Below, piece by piece: positions 30,836 through 41,483 of a stretch of DNA of 64,000 bases. The position numbers and the translations under genes are program-made. Positions within the stretch are counted from its first letter, which is position 1. Every line of letters starts with the position of its first letter. Origin of the DNA: Arthrobacter echini (GTDB lineage Bacteria > Actinomycetota > Actinomycetes > Actinomycetales > Micrococcaceae); the NCBI RefSeq assembly GCF_004803505.1, contig NZ_SSWH01000008.1:1-64000 (forward strand), read 5' to 3'. Below the pieces are notes generated by a model. That model searched no databases. It saw only the letters and a list, made by a program, of their open reading frames with translations, and was not told the origin of the DNA.

Positions 30836-32158
30836 CTAGCGGTGTTGCCCGAAAACTTCACGTCGCGGAGCCCGCACGGATCGTTGACGCCGCCGGTCGG
30901 AGACGGGTACGTCGGCAAGGTCCGCGATCGCCCGGCGCAGCGGCGAGGAGGCCGCGGTCTCGAGGAGGGCGGTCCCTGCCAGCAGAGCCTGATCCGCCGC
31001 TGCATGATCCACGGGCAGGAAGGCTGCGATGCCCGACGCGGGGCCGAAGCGCGCCCACGCCTCCCTCAGCTGGGACTCAGGAGAGCGCCCCACTGCAGCG
31101 GCCCTGACCCTGTTGAACACCACGCGGGGCGCGGTCGTGGGAACGATCTCCACGAGCTCTGTCAGAGCCTTGACCAGGCGGGGAACACCGATCGCATCGG
31201 CGCCACCCACCGCGACGACGTCGTCGGCGAGTTCGAGGCATCGCAGGGTGGCCCCGTTGCGTCGCGGCGCCAGAGTGTCGAAGCTCAGCTCCTCGTCCGC
31301 CTCGAGGCAGAACCCGCAGTCGATGATCGTGACCCCGGCGAGCGCGCGGGCGGCGCCGGGAACATGACTCAGGGCGGCCGGGCGAACCTCGGGCCACCGG
31401 TCCGCCCTCGTGATACCGGTCAGGACCCGCAACCGACCTCCCCTGATCGCGATGCTCACCGCGATGCGGTCGAGTGCAGCAGCGGTGAAGCCGCCCTGGT
31501 CCGCGATCCGGCAGGCCTGGGCGAGCCCGGCGGATTCATCGAGCAGTCCGAGCGAGGGTCCGATACTCGCGGCATAGGTATCGGCGTCCACGAGCAGGAC
31601 CGAGGTCCCGGCGGCAGCGAGTTCGGCTGCCATGTTGATCGCCACGATCGTCCGCCCAGGGCTGCCCATCGGGCCCCAGACGGCGATGACCCGCCCCGCA
31701 CCGGGGGGATCATCGCCCTCCGGAGACCGAGGGGCAGCTGCCACCACGGTCTCCGGCAGGTCCAGGGGATCGGCGTAGGCGAGGGAACCGCGGGGGCGGG
31801 AGTCCTCCGCGTCGAATCGTTCGACGGCCAGCGACACCGCATCGGCGAGCGCTGCCGGTGCGACGTTGCGATCCACGTAGGCGATCCCCTCGAGGCCAGG
31901 CGGCTCGGGTTCCGGCGCATCGTCCGCGAGGGCGACGACGACGACGCCGGCGAAGCGCAGCCTGGTGACGAGGGAGACGGTGAGTTCGGTCGCGCCCGGG
32001 GCGAGGATGGCAGCACGGGCGAGTCCGCTCTGGCATGCCGCGATGAGTTCGGCCACGTCGTCGCAGCGCCGTACGACGGTGACGGGGCCCCGGAGCTGCT
32101 CCAGGCCCGGCACGAACGCACTCGCTGCGGCACCGAGTGTGACGACCGGGATGCTCAT
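30836..32158 (-). CDS. CpaE/TadZ-like MinD-family protein with altered P-loop
   Basis: A 440-residue protein. Residues 1-115 form a receiver-like domain. The rest is a MinD/ParA-type domain with the segments VLLVDADTYAAS and TIIDCGFC. The P-loop reads WGPMGSPGRT (161-170); the usual catalytic lysine is Arg and the MinD signature lysine is missing, so ATP hydrolysis may be weak or lost. CpaE/TadZ proteins localise Flp pilus machinery. It overlaps the CpaB-like gene as ATGA. No pilus ATPase, secretin or pilin gene is present nearby. Confidence 0.75.
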   Translation of the reverse strand: MSIPVVTLGAAASAFVPGLEQLRGPVTVVRRCDDVAELIAACQSGLARAAILAPGATELTVSLVTRLRFAGVVVVALADDAPEPEPPGLEGIAYVDRNVAPAALADAVSLAVERFDAEDSRPRGSLAYADPLDLPETVVAAAPRSPEGDDPPGAGRVIAVWGPMGSPGRTIVAINMAAELAAAGTSVLLVDADTYAASIGPSLGLLDESAGLAQACRIADQGGFTAAALDRIAVSIAIRGGRLRVLTGITRADRWPEVRPAALSHVPGAARALAGVTIIDCGFCLEADEELSFDTLAPRRNGATLRCLELADDVVAVGGADAIGVPRLVKALTELVEIVPTTAPRVVFNRVRAAAVGRSPESQLREAWARFGPASGIAAFLPVDHAAADQALLAGTALLETAASSPLRRAIADLADVPVSDRRRQRSVRAPRREVFGQHR

Positions 32159-32862
32159 GAGCCGGCACCGAGATTGAGCACGACGGCGATCCGGGCGTCG
32201 TTGGACAGGGCGTCGAGCAGGTCCGGCATCGCGGCGTCCTCGACGAGTACCTGGACGAGGGTGGACGAACTGGCTCCGAGTGCGGATTCTCCCTCTGTGA
32301 GTTCGGCGACCTCTGCTGCCTCCAGCAGCAGCCGGGGCTCCTCGAAGCTGTTGGTGTCCGTGCGCGCCGAGACCCAGACGTCGACGCGGTCTCCTGGGCC
32401 GGTTCCCGAGGGCAGCGGGTCCTCCACCGTCAGCCCCACCGGCTTGCGGTTCAGCTCGTCGCGCCGTCCGAGCGCGGCTGCCGGAAGGAGCTCTCCTTCC
32501 GCGACGAGCCTGGTGAGCACCGCGCCGTCGGGAATACCCTCGCTGACCGGGAGATAGGAGCCGCCCGAATCACCGAGCCGCACGGGGACCGCCACGAGGT
32601 CCTCGGGTGTCAGCGCCGACCCGACGGCGATGTCCCTGCGGGCCGAGTACACCTCGGCGGTGGTGTTCTGGCTCTCCAGGAGTGCGATGACACCGGCTGT
32701 GGAGGCCAGCACCAGCAGGATCCCGATGAGCAGCCGTGGATCCTTCCACGAGGGCTTCCTCAGGCGCGGCGCCTGGGCGGGCTGGGTGGTCCGCGTATCG
32801 GTGCTCACTGTCGTCCCCCGTCGGGCCGGTGGCACCGGCGTAGAGTGCCTCTCCTCCGCCAT
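32155..32862 (-). CDS. SAF-domain protein, CpaB/RcpC-like
   Basis: A 235-residue protein with a cytoplasmic N-terminus, one membrane helix (about 46-65) and an outside SAF domain beginning ARRDIAVGSALTPEDL. CpaB/RcpC proteins hold SAF domains in Flp pilus systems. ATG 32862 lacks a clear ribosome-binding site; GTG 32811 behind GGGGA is a good alternative and would leave the helix intact. It heads a two-gene unit with the CpaE-like gene, and its promoter region is shared with the divergent BldC-like gene. Confidence 0.72.
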   Translation of the reverse strand: MAEERHSTPVPPARRGTTVSTDTRTTQPAQAPRLRKPSWKDPRLLIGILLVLASTAGVIALLESQNTTAEVYSARRDIAVGSALTPEDLVAVPVRLGDSGGSYLPVSEGIPDGAVLTRLVAEGELLPAAALGRRDELNRKPVGLTVEDPLPSGTGPGDRVDVWVSARTDTNSFEEPRLLLEAAEVAELTEGESALGASSSTLVQVLVEDAAMPDLLDALSNDARIAVVLNLGAGS

Positions 32863-32990
32863 TGTTGTGTACGGCGGCCCCGATGGGAACCTCCCGAGCC
32901 CGCATAGGACCGAACTGTGGAAATCCGCGGCGATGGGGGTCGACAGTGGCAGACTGATGGCGTGACGGAACCGGCAGGAAGGGCGGGGTG

Positions 32991-33218
32991 ATGGTCGAGC
33001 GACGCTTTCTCACTCTCGCCGACGTGGGCGAGGTGCTCAACATCAGCTCGTCGCAGACCTACGCGCTCGTACGCTCCGGCGAATTGCCGGCCATCCAGGT
33101 GGGCGGGCGCGGTCAGTGGCGGGTGGAGACGCGTGTGCTCGAGGAGTACATTGCCAGGGCCTACGAGAAGACGGCGTCGGGTCTGCGCAACGACGCCGGC
33201 AGCCCACCGGTCGGCTGA
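32991..33218 (+). CDS. BldC-like helix-turn-helix regulator
   Basis: A 75-residue one-domain MerR-like DNA-binding protein: FLTLADVGEVLNISSSQTYALVRSGELPAIQVGGRGQWRVE is the winged helix of the excisionase/BldC group. Streptomyces BldC binds direct repeats as head-to-tail oligomers. The start ATG 32991 has AGGAAGG about 9 bases upstream. The phased repeats at 33865-33909 are a natural candidate target. Confidence 0.8.
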   Translation: MVERRFLTLADVGEVLNISSSQTYALVRSGELPAIQVGGRGQWRVETRVLEEYIARAYEKTASGLRNDAGSPPVG

Positions 33219-33231
33219 GCAGGTCTCCTCC

Positions 33232-33789
33232 TCACCCGCTCGAACCCGCGGAATCGATGGTGTCGACGGCCGGGAAGGGCACTGTCACGACATCACGATC
33301 CCTCACCGACCTCTCATCCCCGGAGGAGAAAAGACCCAGGTCGAGGAAGTCCGCACCGACGCGGTCGATGACCCCTGTGTAGCGTGCCGACGGCGTCACC
33401 AGCCACACGGCGACCTGCGCCCTGTCGCGCGACAGGGCGCGTAGCGCAGAGCCCAGCCCCAGCCGGGCTCCGACTCCGCTCAGCGGAGGACCGACGCTCC
33501 TGCCCAGTCCCCGCAGACTGCTCAGGGACGACAGCGGCACCAGGACCGACCGACCCTCTGCGAGGACCGCGATCCATGCCGCCCCGACGGTCGTCAGCGT
33601 CCCGGTGAGAGACCTGCCCCCTCGGGTGACCAGACCCACGTCTCCGCCACGGTGTCCGCTCAGGCGGTGGACGAGTGTCTGACGCGACTGCTCGGCCCGG
33701 GTACGCTCCCGGATCTCGCTCTCCTGCTGCGCGCTCGTCGCCGACGCGAGTTGCGATTCCAGGTCGTCGAACAGGGCATCCCAGCGCAT
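33232..33789 (-). CDS. hypothetical protein with two Sm/SH3-like barrels
   Basis: A 185-residue protein I cannot name. The N-terminus (1-40) is a charged helix starting MRWDALFDDLESQL. Two small beta-barrel-like stretches follow: VGLVTRGGRSLTGTLTTVG and VWLVTPSARYTGVIDRVG, each with the strand-turn-strand look of Sm or SH3-like folds. ATG 33789 is chosen because it opens directly on the helix; an upstream extension to 33888 would run into the repeat region. It converges on the BldC-like gene (13 bp apart) and diverges from the LysM gene. Confidence 0.65.
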   Translation of the reverse strand: MRWDALFDDLESQLASATSAQQESEIRERTRAEQSRQTLVHRLSGHRGGDVGLVTRGGRSLTGTLTTVGAAWIAVLAEGRSVLVPLSSLSSLRGLGRSVGPPLSGVGARLGLGSALRALSRDRAQVAVWLVTPSARYTGVIDRVGADFLDLGLFSSGDERSVRDRDVVTVPFPAVDTIDSAGSSG

Positions 33790-33864
33790 GAGCCCACGAT
33801 AGGCACCACCCGTGGACCGGTCAACGACACGGTGACCGGTACGTGGTTTCGGATAGCCCTCTGG

Positions 33865-33909
33865 ACAAACGCAGTCAAACTGCATCAAACTGAATCAAAA
33901 GCTCTCAAA
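33865..33909. repeat. five CAAA repeats in exact 10-bp phase
   Basis: The pentamer TCAAA starts at 33875, 33885, 33895 and 33905, and ACAAA starts at 33865. All five are spaced by exactly 10 bp, so they sit on one face of the helix. The array lies 28 bp before the LysM gene start and about 75 bp upstream of the divergent hypothetical gene. The local A/T content contrasts with the GC-rich flanks. It looks like an oligomeric operator; the nearby BldC-like protein is the obvious candidate binder, which is inference. Confidence 0.7.
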
Positions 33910-33936
33910 GGCTTCTGTGGACCGAGAGGGACGCCG

Positions 33937-34818
33937 ATGAACAAGAATGCGGATGCAGTGCAGGCAGGCCTGATCCTCGGGTGCGGCGCGGTGATGCTCG
34001 CGGCGGGGTACTCGCTCGAAGTGCGCTCGGCAGCGTCCGGCGTGGAGACTGTCCTCGCCGTCGGCCTCTCTCTGGTGGGCCTGACCGTCGTCGGACTGTG
34101 GTTCCTGGCCCTGCTGAGCGCGATCGTCATCGAGGTGCTGGGGAGGCGGGGCCCGGGACCGGCGCCGGCCTGGGCCGTGCGCTGGACGCCCGTGCTGATG
34201 CGGCGTCTCGCCGTCGCCCTCCTCGGAGCGAACGTCCTCGCCGTGCCCGCCGTGGCGCAGGCCGCACCGGATCATGCCGGTGTAAGCGGCACCAACGGGA
34301 TGACCAGTGTCGCCGTGCTCCTCCCGGCGATGGAGTCCGGCACCGCGGTATCGCTGCGGGCCACCACCCGATCGGAACCCCCGACCGTCAGCGGAGCGCC
34401 GGACACCGCCGGATCGCCCTACTGGGAGCCCGAGGGCGCGGTGACGACGGACCTCCCAGCACCCGCTGGACCGACACCGACTCCAGCACAGGCACCGGAG
34501 CGCACACCGGCTCCGGCACCGGCGGCGCAGCCCACGCCCGCGACGCCGCCATCCGGCGCAGGCTGGGCGCCGTCACCCGTACCGGCCGACGGCGGACCAC
34601 TGGTGCGCGCCGAGACACGGAACCCACTGGGAGCCACGGACGTCGTGGTCGCGCCGGGCGATTCGCTGTGGTCCATCGTCGCCGCCCGGCTCGGGCCGCT
34701 CGCCACCGACGCCGACGTAGCGGCCACCTGGCCGTCCTGGTACGAGGCGAACAGCTCGATCATCGGTCCTGATCCGTGCCTCCTGCTGCCGGGTCAGGTC
34801 CTCAGCGAGCCCTCCTAG
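33937..34818 (+). CDS. LysM-domain membrane protein
   Basis: A 293-residue protein with two membrane helices (about 8-30 and 36-60), a further hydrophobic segment near 90-105, a long Pro/Thr/Ala-rich linker (about 165-225), and a C-terminal LysM domain starting VVAPGDSLWSIVAARLG. LysM binds peptidoglycan, so the protein probably tethers the membrane to the wall. The start ATG 33937 follows GAGAGGG. Its promoter region carries the 10-bp phased repeats. Confidence 0.8.
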   Translation: MNKNADAVQAGLILGCGAVMLAAGYSLEVRSAASGVETVLAVGLSLVGLTVVGLWFLALLSAIVIEVLGRRGPGPAPAWAVRWTPVLMRRLAVALLGANVLAVPAVAQAAPDHAGVSGTNGMTSVAVLLPAMESGTAVSLRATTRSEPPTVSGAPDTAGSPYWEPEGAVTTDLPAPAGPTPTPAQAPERTPAPAPAAQPTPATPPSGAGWAPSPVPADGGPLVRAETRNPLGATDVVVAPGDSLWSIVAARLGPLATDADVAATWPSWYEANSSIIGPDPCLLLPGQVLSEPS

Positions 34819-34861
34819 TCCCGTCGTCGCAGGAACTTGCTCACCCCCGAGAGGAACCCGC

Positions 34862-35428
34862 ATGTCAGGCATCACCCAGCTCCGCCAGACCAGCACCGAC
34901 CAGCTCGCCGAGGCAAGCGGAGCTCCGCGCCCCGTGCTTCCCTCGCCACGGCACCAGGTGTCCGGGGGCCCGGCATCGGTGAGCGAGCTGCGACCGCCGA
35001 AGGAGACGGATGAGTACAGCACGGCGACGGTCACCGGTACTTCGCCGGCGCCCCTGGTAACCGATGCGGAGGACGTCCGGCGCATGGCCGGCATCGCACG
35101 GTCGGTGGCCCAGGGTGCCCTCGAAGTACTCGCGGGTACCCGACCTCTCCAGCAGTTGGCACGGTGGCTCGACCCCGAGAACTACGAGCGCCTGCAGTTG
35201 CGGACGAATCTGGTCCGCTGCATCCACCCTCCCGTCGCCCTTGGAGGGTCGGCCCGGGTGAGTACTCCACGCCACATCGTGATCCGCTCGGTGCGCGTCT
35301 GCCAGGTCAGCGCCGAAGCCTACGAGGCTGCCGTGGTGGCATTCGACCAGAAACGGGTCCGCGCCATCGCTCTTCGGATAGAGCGACGGCGCGGGACGTG
35401 GCGGATCACCGCCCTGGAGATCGGCTGA
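34862..35428 (+). CDS. Rv3235-family protein
   Basis: A 188-residue soluble protein. The first 65 residues are low-complexity, and the conserved part begins near ALVTDAEDVRRMAGIAR and ends with FDQKRVRAIALRIERRRGTWRITALEIG. The family is actinobacterial and, as in mycobacteria, lies near secA. Function is unknown. It follows the LysM gene by 43 bp with AGAGGAA before the start, and probably forms an operon with it. Its stop is 1 bp from the convergent secA stop. Confidence 0.78.
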   Translation: MSGITQLRQTSTDQLAEASGAPRPVLPSPRHQVSGGPASVSELRPPKETDEYSTATVTGTSPAPLVTDAEDVRRMAGIARSVAQGALEVLAGTRPLQQLARWLDPENYERLQLRTNLVRCIHPPVALGGSARVSTPRHIVIRSVRVCQVSAEAYEAAVVAFDQKRVRAIALRIERRRGTWRITALEIG

Positions 35429-35429
35429 G

Positions 35430-38144
<2,715 letters not shown>

Positions 38145-38239
38145 TGGTCTCTGCTCCCAATCTGCTGCTGCCCGAGGATGGCGTGTCTAGTCTACTTGGA
38201 CGACCGGATCCGCTCGTCGGTTCCCGGTTGCCGGCAAGC

Positions 38240-38258
38240 GCCGGGGGATCCCCCTCGG
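38240..38258 (-). terminator. short GC hairpin after ycaQ
   Basis: A GGGGGATCCCCC palindrome with partly paired flanks lies directly after the ycaQ stop and 96 bp before the secA start. The loop is very tight and there is no T-run, so it is a weak candidate. Confidence 0.3.
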
Positions 38259-38259
38259 C

Positions 38260-39471
38260 TCAGGTTAGCCTGCCCACCTCCGGGGCGAGGGCGGGGGCCA
38301 GCTCGCCGCGGTCCTCGACGACGACGTCGTCCAGCTGCAGCCAGCCCGCCAGGAGGCGTAGCTCGTGCGCGAGTTCGGCCGCCGTGGAGGTCGGCGCTCC
38401 CGGTTCGGCATGGCTGCTGCGCACGACCAGCCGCCCCGCTGTGCGGTCCGCCTTGAGATCCACCCTTGCGGCGACGGCGTCACCGAGGAGGAAGGGCAGC
38501 ACGTAGTAGCCGTGGACCCGGTGCGCAGCAGGGGTGTAGATCTCGATGCGGTAGTGGACCCCGAAGAGGCGCTGGAGCCGGTCCCGGTCGAAGACGAGCG
38601 AGTCGAAGGGGCTCACAAGAGCCCTCCCCCGCGCCTGCCGCGGAACAGTGGCCGCAGGATGCAGGTACCAGGGCTCGGCCCCCCGGTCCACGCTCACCTT
38701 CTCGAGCGCACCGGAGACCACGAGGAGCTCCAGCGCCTCGCGCGTCTGCCGTACCGGCGTCCTGAAGTAGTCCGCGATGGAGCGGGCAGGACCGACGCCG
38801 AGCGCCCTGGCGGCCCGCTCCGCCAGCACCATCAGTGCATCCGTCCCGCCGACCTCCTGGGTGGCGAGTGCGGGGTCGGGCAGGACCGCGGAGATGGGCG
38901 CGTAGCGGCGCTCGAACTGGGCGGTGCGCCCCGCTGAACCGATCACACCACGCGCGAAGAGGTCCTCCAGCACGCGCTTCACACCCGTCCAGCGCCAGCC
39001 CCAGCCCTCGGCAGGACGATCGGGCTCCGCCCCGAGGAGGCGCTGGGTGGCCGAAGCCGTCAGGGGACCGGCACGGCCGAGGAGCTCGAGGACTCCGGAT
39101 TCCAGGGCCCTGCGCTGCTCGTCCGGCAGGTTCCCCGCACCCATCCAGGTGCGTCGTTGCCAGGCGCGCAGGTACGGGAACAGTTCGGGCAGCACCAGGG
39201 ACGCCTCGTGCGCCCAGTACTCCACGAGCCTCCTCGGTGCCCGCGACGACAGTCCGTCCAGGAGCGCGGGATCGTACGCGCCGAGCCGGGAGAACACGGG
39301 CAGGTAGTGGGAGCGGGTCAGGACGTTCACGGAGTCGAGCTGAAGAAGCTGCAACCGCTGGAGGACGGTGGTGATCCTGCGGCGGGTCGGAGCGGACTCC
39401 GCTCTCGGCAGGTGCAGCCCCTGGGCGGCCAGAAGAGTACGCCGGGCCTGGGCGGTGGTGAGATTCGGCAT
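38260..39471 (-). CDS. winged-helix DNA glycosylase, YcaQ/AlkX family (HTH_42)
   Basis: A 403-residue member of the winged-helix family that removes damaged bases; E. coli YcaQ unhooks interstrand crosslinks. The family's catalytic Gln-hydrophobic-Asp motif is visible as QLD in LLQLDSVNVLTRSHY near residue 45. The HTH repeats and the DYFRTPVRQTREALELL segment fit the fold. The start ATG 39471 has AGGAG at 5 bases. The 42-bp palindrome ends 9 bases before the start codon. Confidence 0.85.
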   Translation of the reverse strand: MPNLTTAQARRTLLAAQGLHLPRAESAPTRRRITTVLQRLQLLQLDSVNVLTRSHYLPVFSRLGAYDPALLDGLSSRAPRRLVEYWAHEASLVLPELFPYLRAWQRRTWMGAGNLPDEQRRALESGVLELLGRAGPLTASATQRLLGAEPDRPAEGWGWRWTGVKRVLEDLFARGVIGSAGRTAQFERRYAPISAVLPDPALATQEVGGTDALMVLAERAARALGVGPARSIADYFRTPVRQTREALELLVVSGALEKVSVDRGAEPWYLHPAATVPRQARGRALVSPFDSLVFDRDRLQRLFGVHYRIEIYTPAAHRVHGYYVLPFLLGDAVAARVDLKADRTAGRLVVRSSHAEPGAPTSTAAELAHELRLLAGWLQLDDVVVEDRGELAPALAPEVGRLT

Positions 39472-39480
39472 GGTCTCCTG

Positions 39481-39522
39481 CACGGGACTGCCCCCGCGCC
39501 CGGGCGCGGGGGCAGTCCCGTG
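39481..39522. terminator. 42-bp perfect palindrome after hpf, touching the ycaQ ribosome-binding site
   Basis: Every base of this 42-bp stretch is self-complementary about its centre, giving arms of 20 bp. It follows hpf by 47 bp, so it is a likely hpf terminator. It ends just before the AGGAG of ycaQ, leaving no room for a separate ycaQ promoter downstream of it. Confidence 0.75.
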
Positions 39523-39569
39523 GATCGTTGGATGCTCGTCCAGCCGGAGGTCCGGCCGCAGGGCTGCTG

Positions 39570-40298
39570 CTAGGCGTTGGCCTCCTGCTCGGCACGGTAG
39601 GCCAGGAGCTCCTCCTGATCCGATGCCGCCGGACCCTCGGAATCGAGCGTGATCACTCCGTAGGTCCACCCCTGCCTCCGGTAGACCACCGAGGCGGCTC
39701 CCGTGTCGGAGTCGACGAAGAGGTAGAAGTCGTGGCCCACGAGTTCCATGTTGTCGACGGCGTCGTCGAGTGTCATGGGGGTCCCGGAGAAGACCTTCCG
39801 CCGGATGAGCACGGGTGAGTCGCCGGCTGGGACGTCGTCCGGGGAGGAGTACGGATCACTGTCCTCGACCCGGGCGGCCGCCTCGTCCGATCCCTGCGCC
39901 GAAGCCTGGGTCTCCAGGTAGATCGGCTGGGTGGGATCGGCCGGCTCGAGACCGGCCGTCGCTGCGCGGACGGCGAGCGGGGTATGGCGCCCGTGATGGA
40001 CCTTCCGGCGGTCCCGAGCCCGACGCAGGCGCTCGAGGAGCTTGGCGTAGGCGAGATCGAAGGCGGCGAACTTGTCCGACGCCGACGCCTCGGCCCGGAC
40101 GATCGGACCTCTGCAGATGACGGTCAGTTCGACCGTGAGCGAGGTCTCCGCCATGCGGGCATTGGGTTCCTTGGTGATCTTCGCCTCGACGCGCTGCACC
40201 TTGTCGCCGAGCTGCTCTATCTTGTCGATCTTCTCCGTCGCGTACTCACGGAAACGATCCGATACTGCAAGGTTCCGGCCATTGATCTCGAACTCCAT
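39570..40298 (-). CDS. hpf: ribosome hibernation-promoting factor, long form
   Basis: A 242-residue long-type HPF. The N-terminal S30AE domain (1-110, starting MEFEINGRNLAVS) blocks the decoding centre, and the C-terminal domain (about 180-240, with DDAVDNMELVGHDFYLFVD) pairs two 30S subunits into 100S dimers. A variable linker joins them. The start ATG 40298 has GGAGGG just upstream; a longer frame to 40409 is unlikely. The 202-bp gap upstream probably holds its promoter, consistent with stress control. Confidence 0.95.
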   Translation of the reverse strand: MEFEINGRNLAVSDRFREYATEKIDKIEQLGDKVQRVEAKITKEPNARMAETSLTVELTVICRGPIVRAEASASDKFAAFDLAYAKLLERLRRARDRRKVHHGRHTPLAVRAATAGLEPADPTQPIYLETQASAQGSDEAAARVEDSDPYSSPDDVPAGDSPVLIRRKVFSGTPMTLDDAVDNMELVGHDFYLFVDSDTGAASVVYRRQGWTYGVITLDSEGPAASDQEELLAYRAEQEANA

Positions 40299-40500
40299 GG
40301 TGCCCTCCACATCGCTAGGTGACACAACGGCGACCGCGCGGTGTGCTGAGCCGCCGCCGACGGGTACGCGTCGTTTCTGAGGTTGTACCCATGCCTCACC
40401 GTAGTTCACCCGGGTCTTTTATTCACCCATATTCGACCCATGACCACCGCAGGATGTCGCTGGTGATCCACAGCGGGCATCGACGCATTTCACGCCGGCC

Positions 40501-41421
40501 TCACCCGGGCCCGCGGGCGCGTCCCTCGGGAGGGGCGGTCGCCGCGATCACGACGGCACCGAGCACCCGTGCGCCGTTCGCCACCAGGACGCGGTGCACC
40601 TCCGAGATGGTCGCGCCTGTTGTGAGGACGTCGTCGACGACGATGCAGTTCCGTCCGGCCAGGACGTCCCGGCCCCGCCGTGTCGTGTCCATCGAGTGCA
40701 GCACACTGGCCCTGCGCTGCCGCCGTCCCAGACCTTTCTGACCACCTCTGCCGGGCAGGGACGCCGTCAGGAGGGTGCGGGCGGAGAGCCGTCCGCCACT
40801 GCGCAGCAGCCACGCGAGCCGCCCGAACGGGCGATGCCGCACGAGCGGTCCGAGCTCCGTACCGGCCGGCAACGCCGCGCTGCGCCGCAGGTGCGACAGC
40901 AGAAGCATCACCGGGTCGTAGCCGCGACGCCGGCGCGAGGAGGACCGCGTGGGCACGGGAACGAGGAGGACCTCGTCGTTCTCCGCGACGGCGTCCCGTG
41001 CAGCCGCGTGCAGCGCTGCGGCCAGTGCTCTGGCCGCAGGATCCGCGAGATCGACATGCCCGTGATTCTTGTAGGCGAGCAGGACTGCCGCCACGACGGG
41101 TCCGTAGCGGCCCGCGGCGACGACGGGCAGGGCCCCGAAGCTCACCTCCGCCGGGTCTCCTGCTCCACGGGGATCCCGCGCCCGCCGCACGTCGGGCAGG
41201 GATAGAGCGCCTGCCTCGGCCCGGAAGGCCCGCGCGGTATCCCTTCTGAACCGGGCGAGGCATGCCGGACACAGGGACGAGTCCCACGCGCCGCACACCA
41301 CGCACGAGGCAGGCAGGACCAGGGCGCAGAAGCCGGAGACCGCCCTGGCCAGACGCTGGACGGGACGACTGAAGAACACGACGTCGAGGGTGCGACGCAG
41401 GGATGAAGCGCTGGGATCCAC
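40501..41421 (-). CDS. comF: ComF-family phosphoribosyltransferase-like protein
   Basis: A 306-residue ComF protein. An N-terminal zinc finger uses C40, C43, C51 and C54, and the PRPP-binding loop is VVDDVLTTGAT near residue 265. ComF is needed for DNA uptake in naturally competent bacteria, but its biochemical role is not settled. The start is GTG 41421 behind GGGAG. The position between hpf and lpqB follows the mycobacterial order. Confidence 0.9.
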   Translation of the reverse strand: MDPSASSLRRTLDVVFFSRPVQRLARAVSGFCALVLPASCVVCGAWDSSLCPACLARFRRDTARAFRAEAGALSLPDVRRARDPRGAGDPAEVSFGALPVVAAGRYGPVVAAVLLAYKNHGHVDLADPAARALAAALHAAARDAVAENDEVLLVPVPTRSSSRRRRGYDPVMLLLSHLRRSAALPAGTELGPLVRHRPFGRLAWLLRSGGRLSARTLLTASLPGRGGQKGLGRRQRRASVLHSMDTTRRGRDVLAGRNCIVVDDVLTTGATISEVHRVLVANGARVLGAVVIAATAPPEGRARGPG

Positions 41422-41483
41422 TCTCCCACCACAGCATCGGTCGTTCGTCCGCGCCCCCGCCCAGCAGGCCTATGTGGACACAG

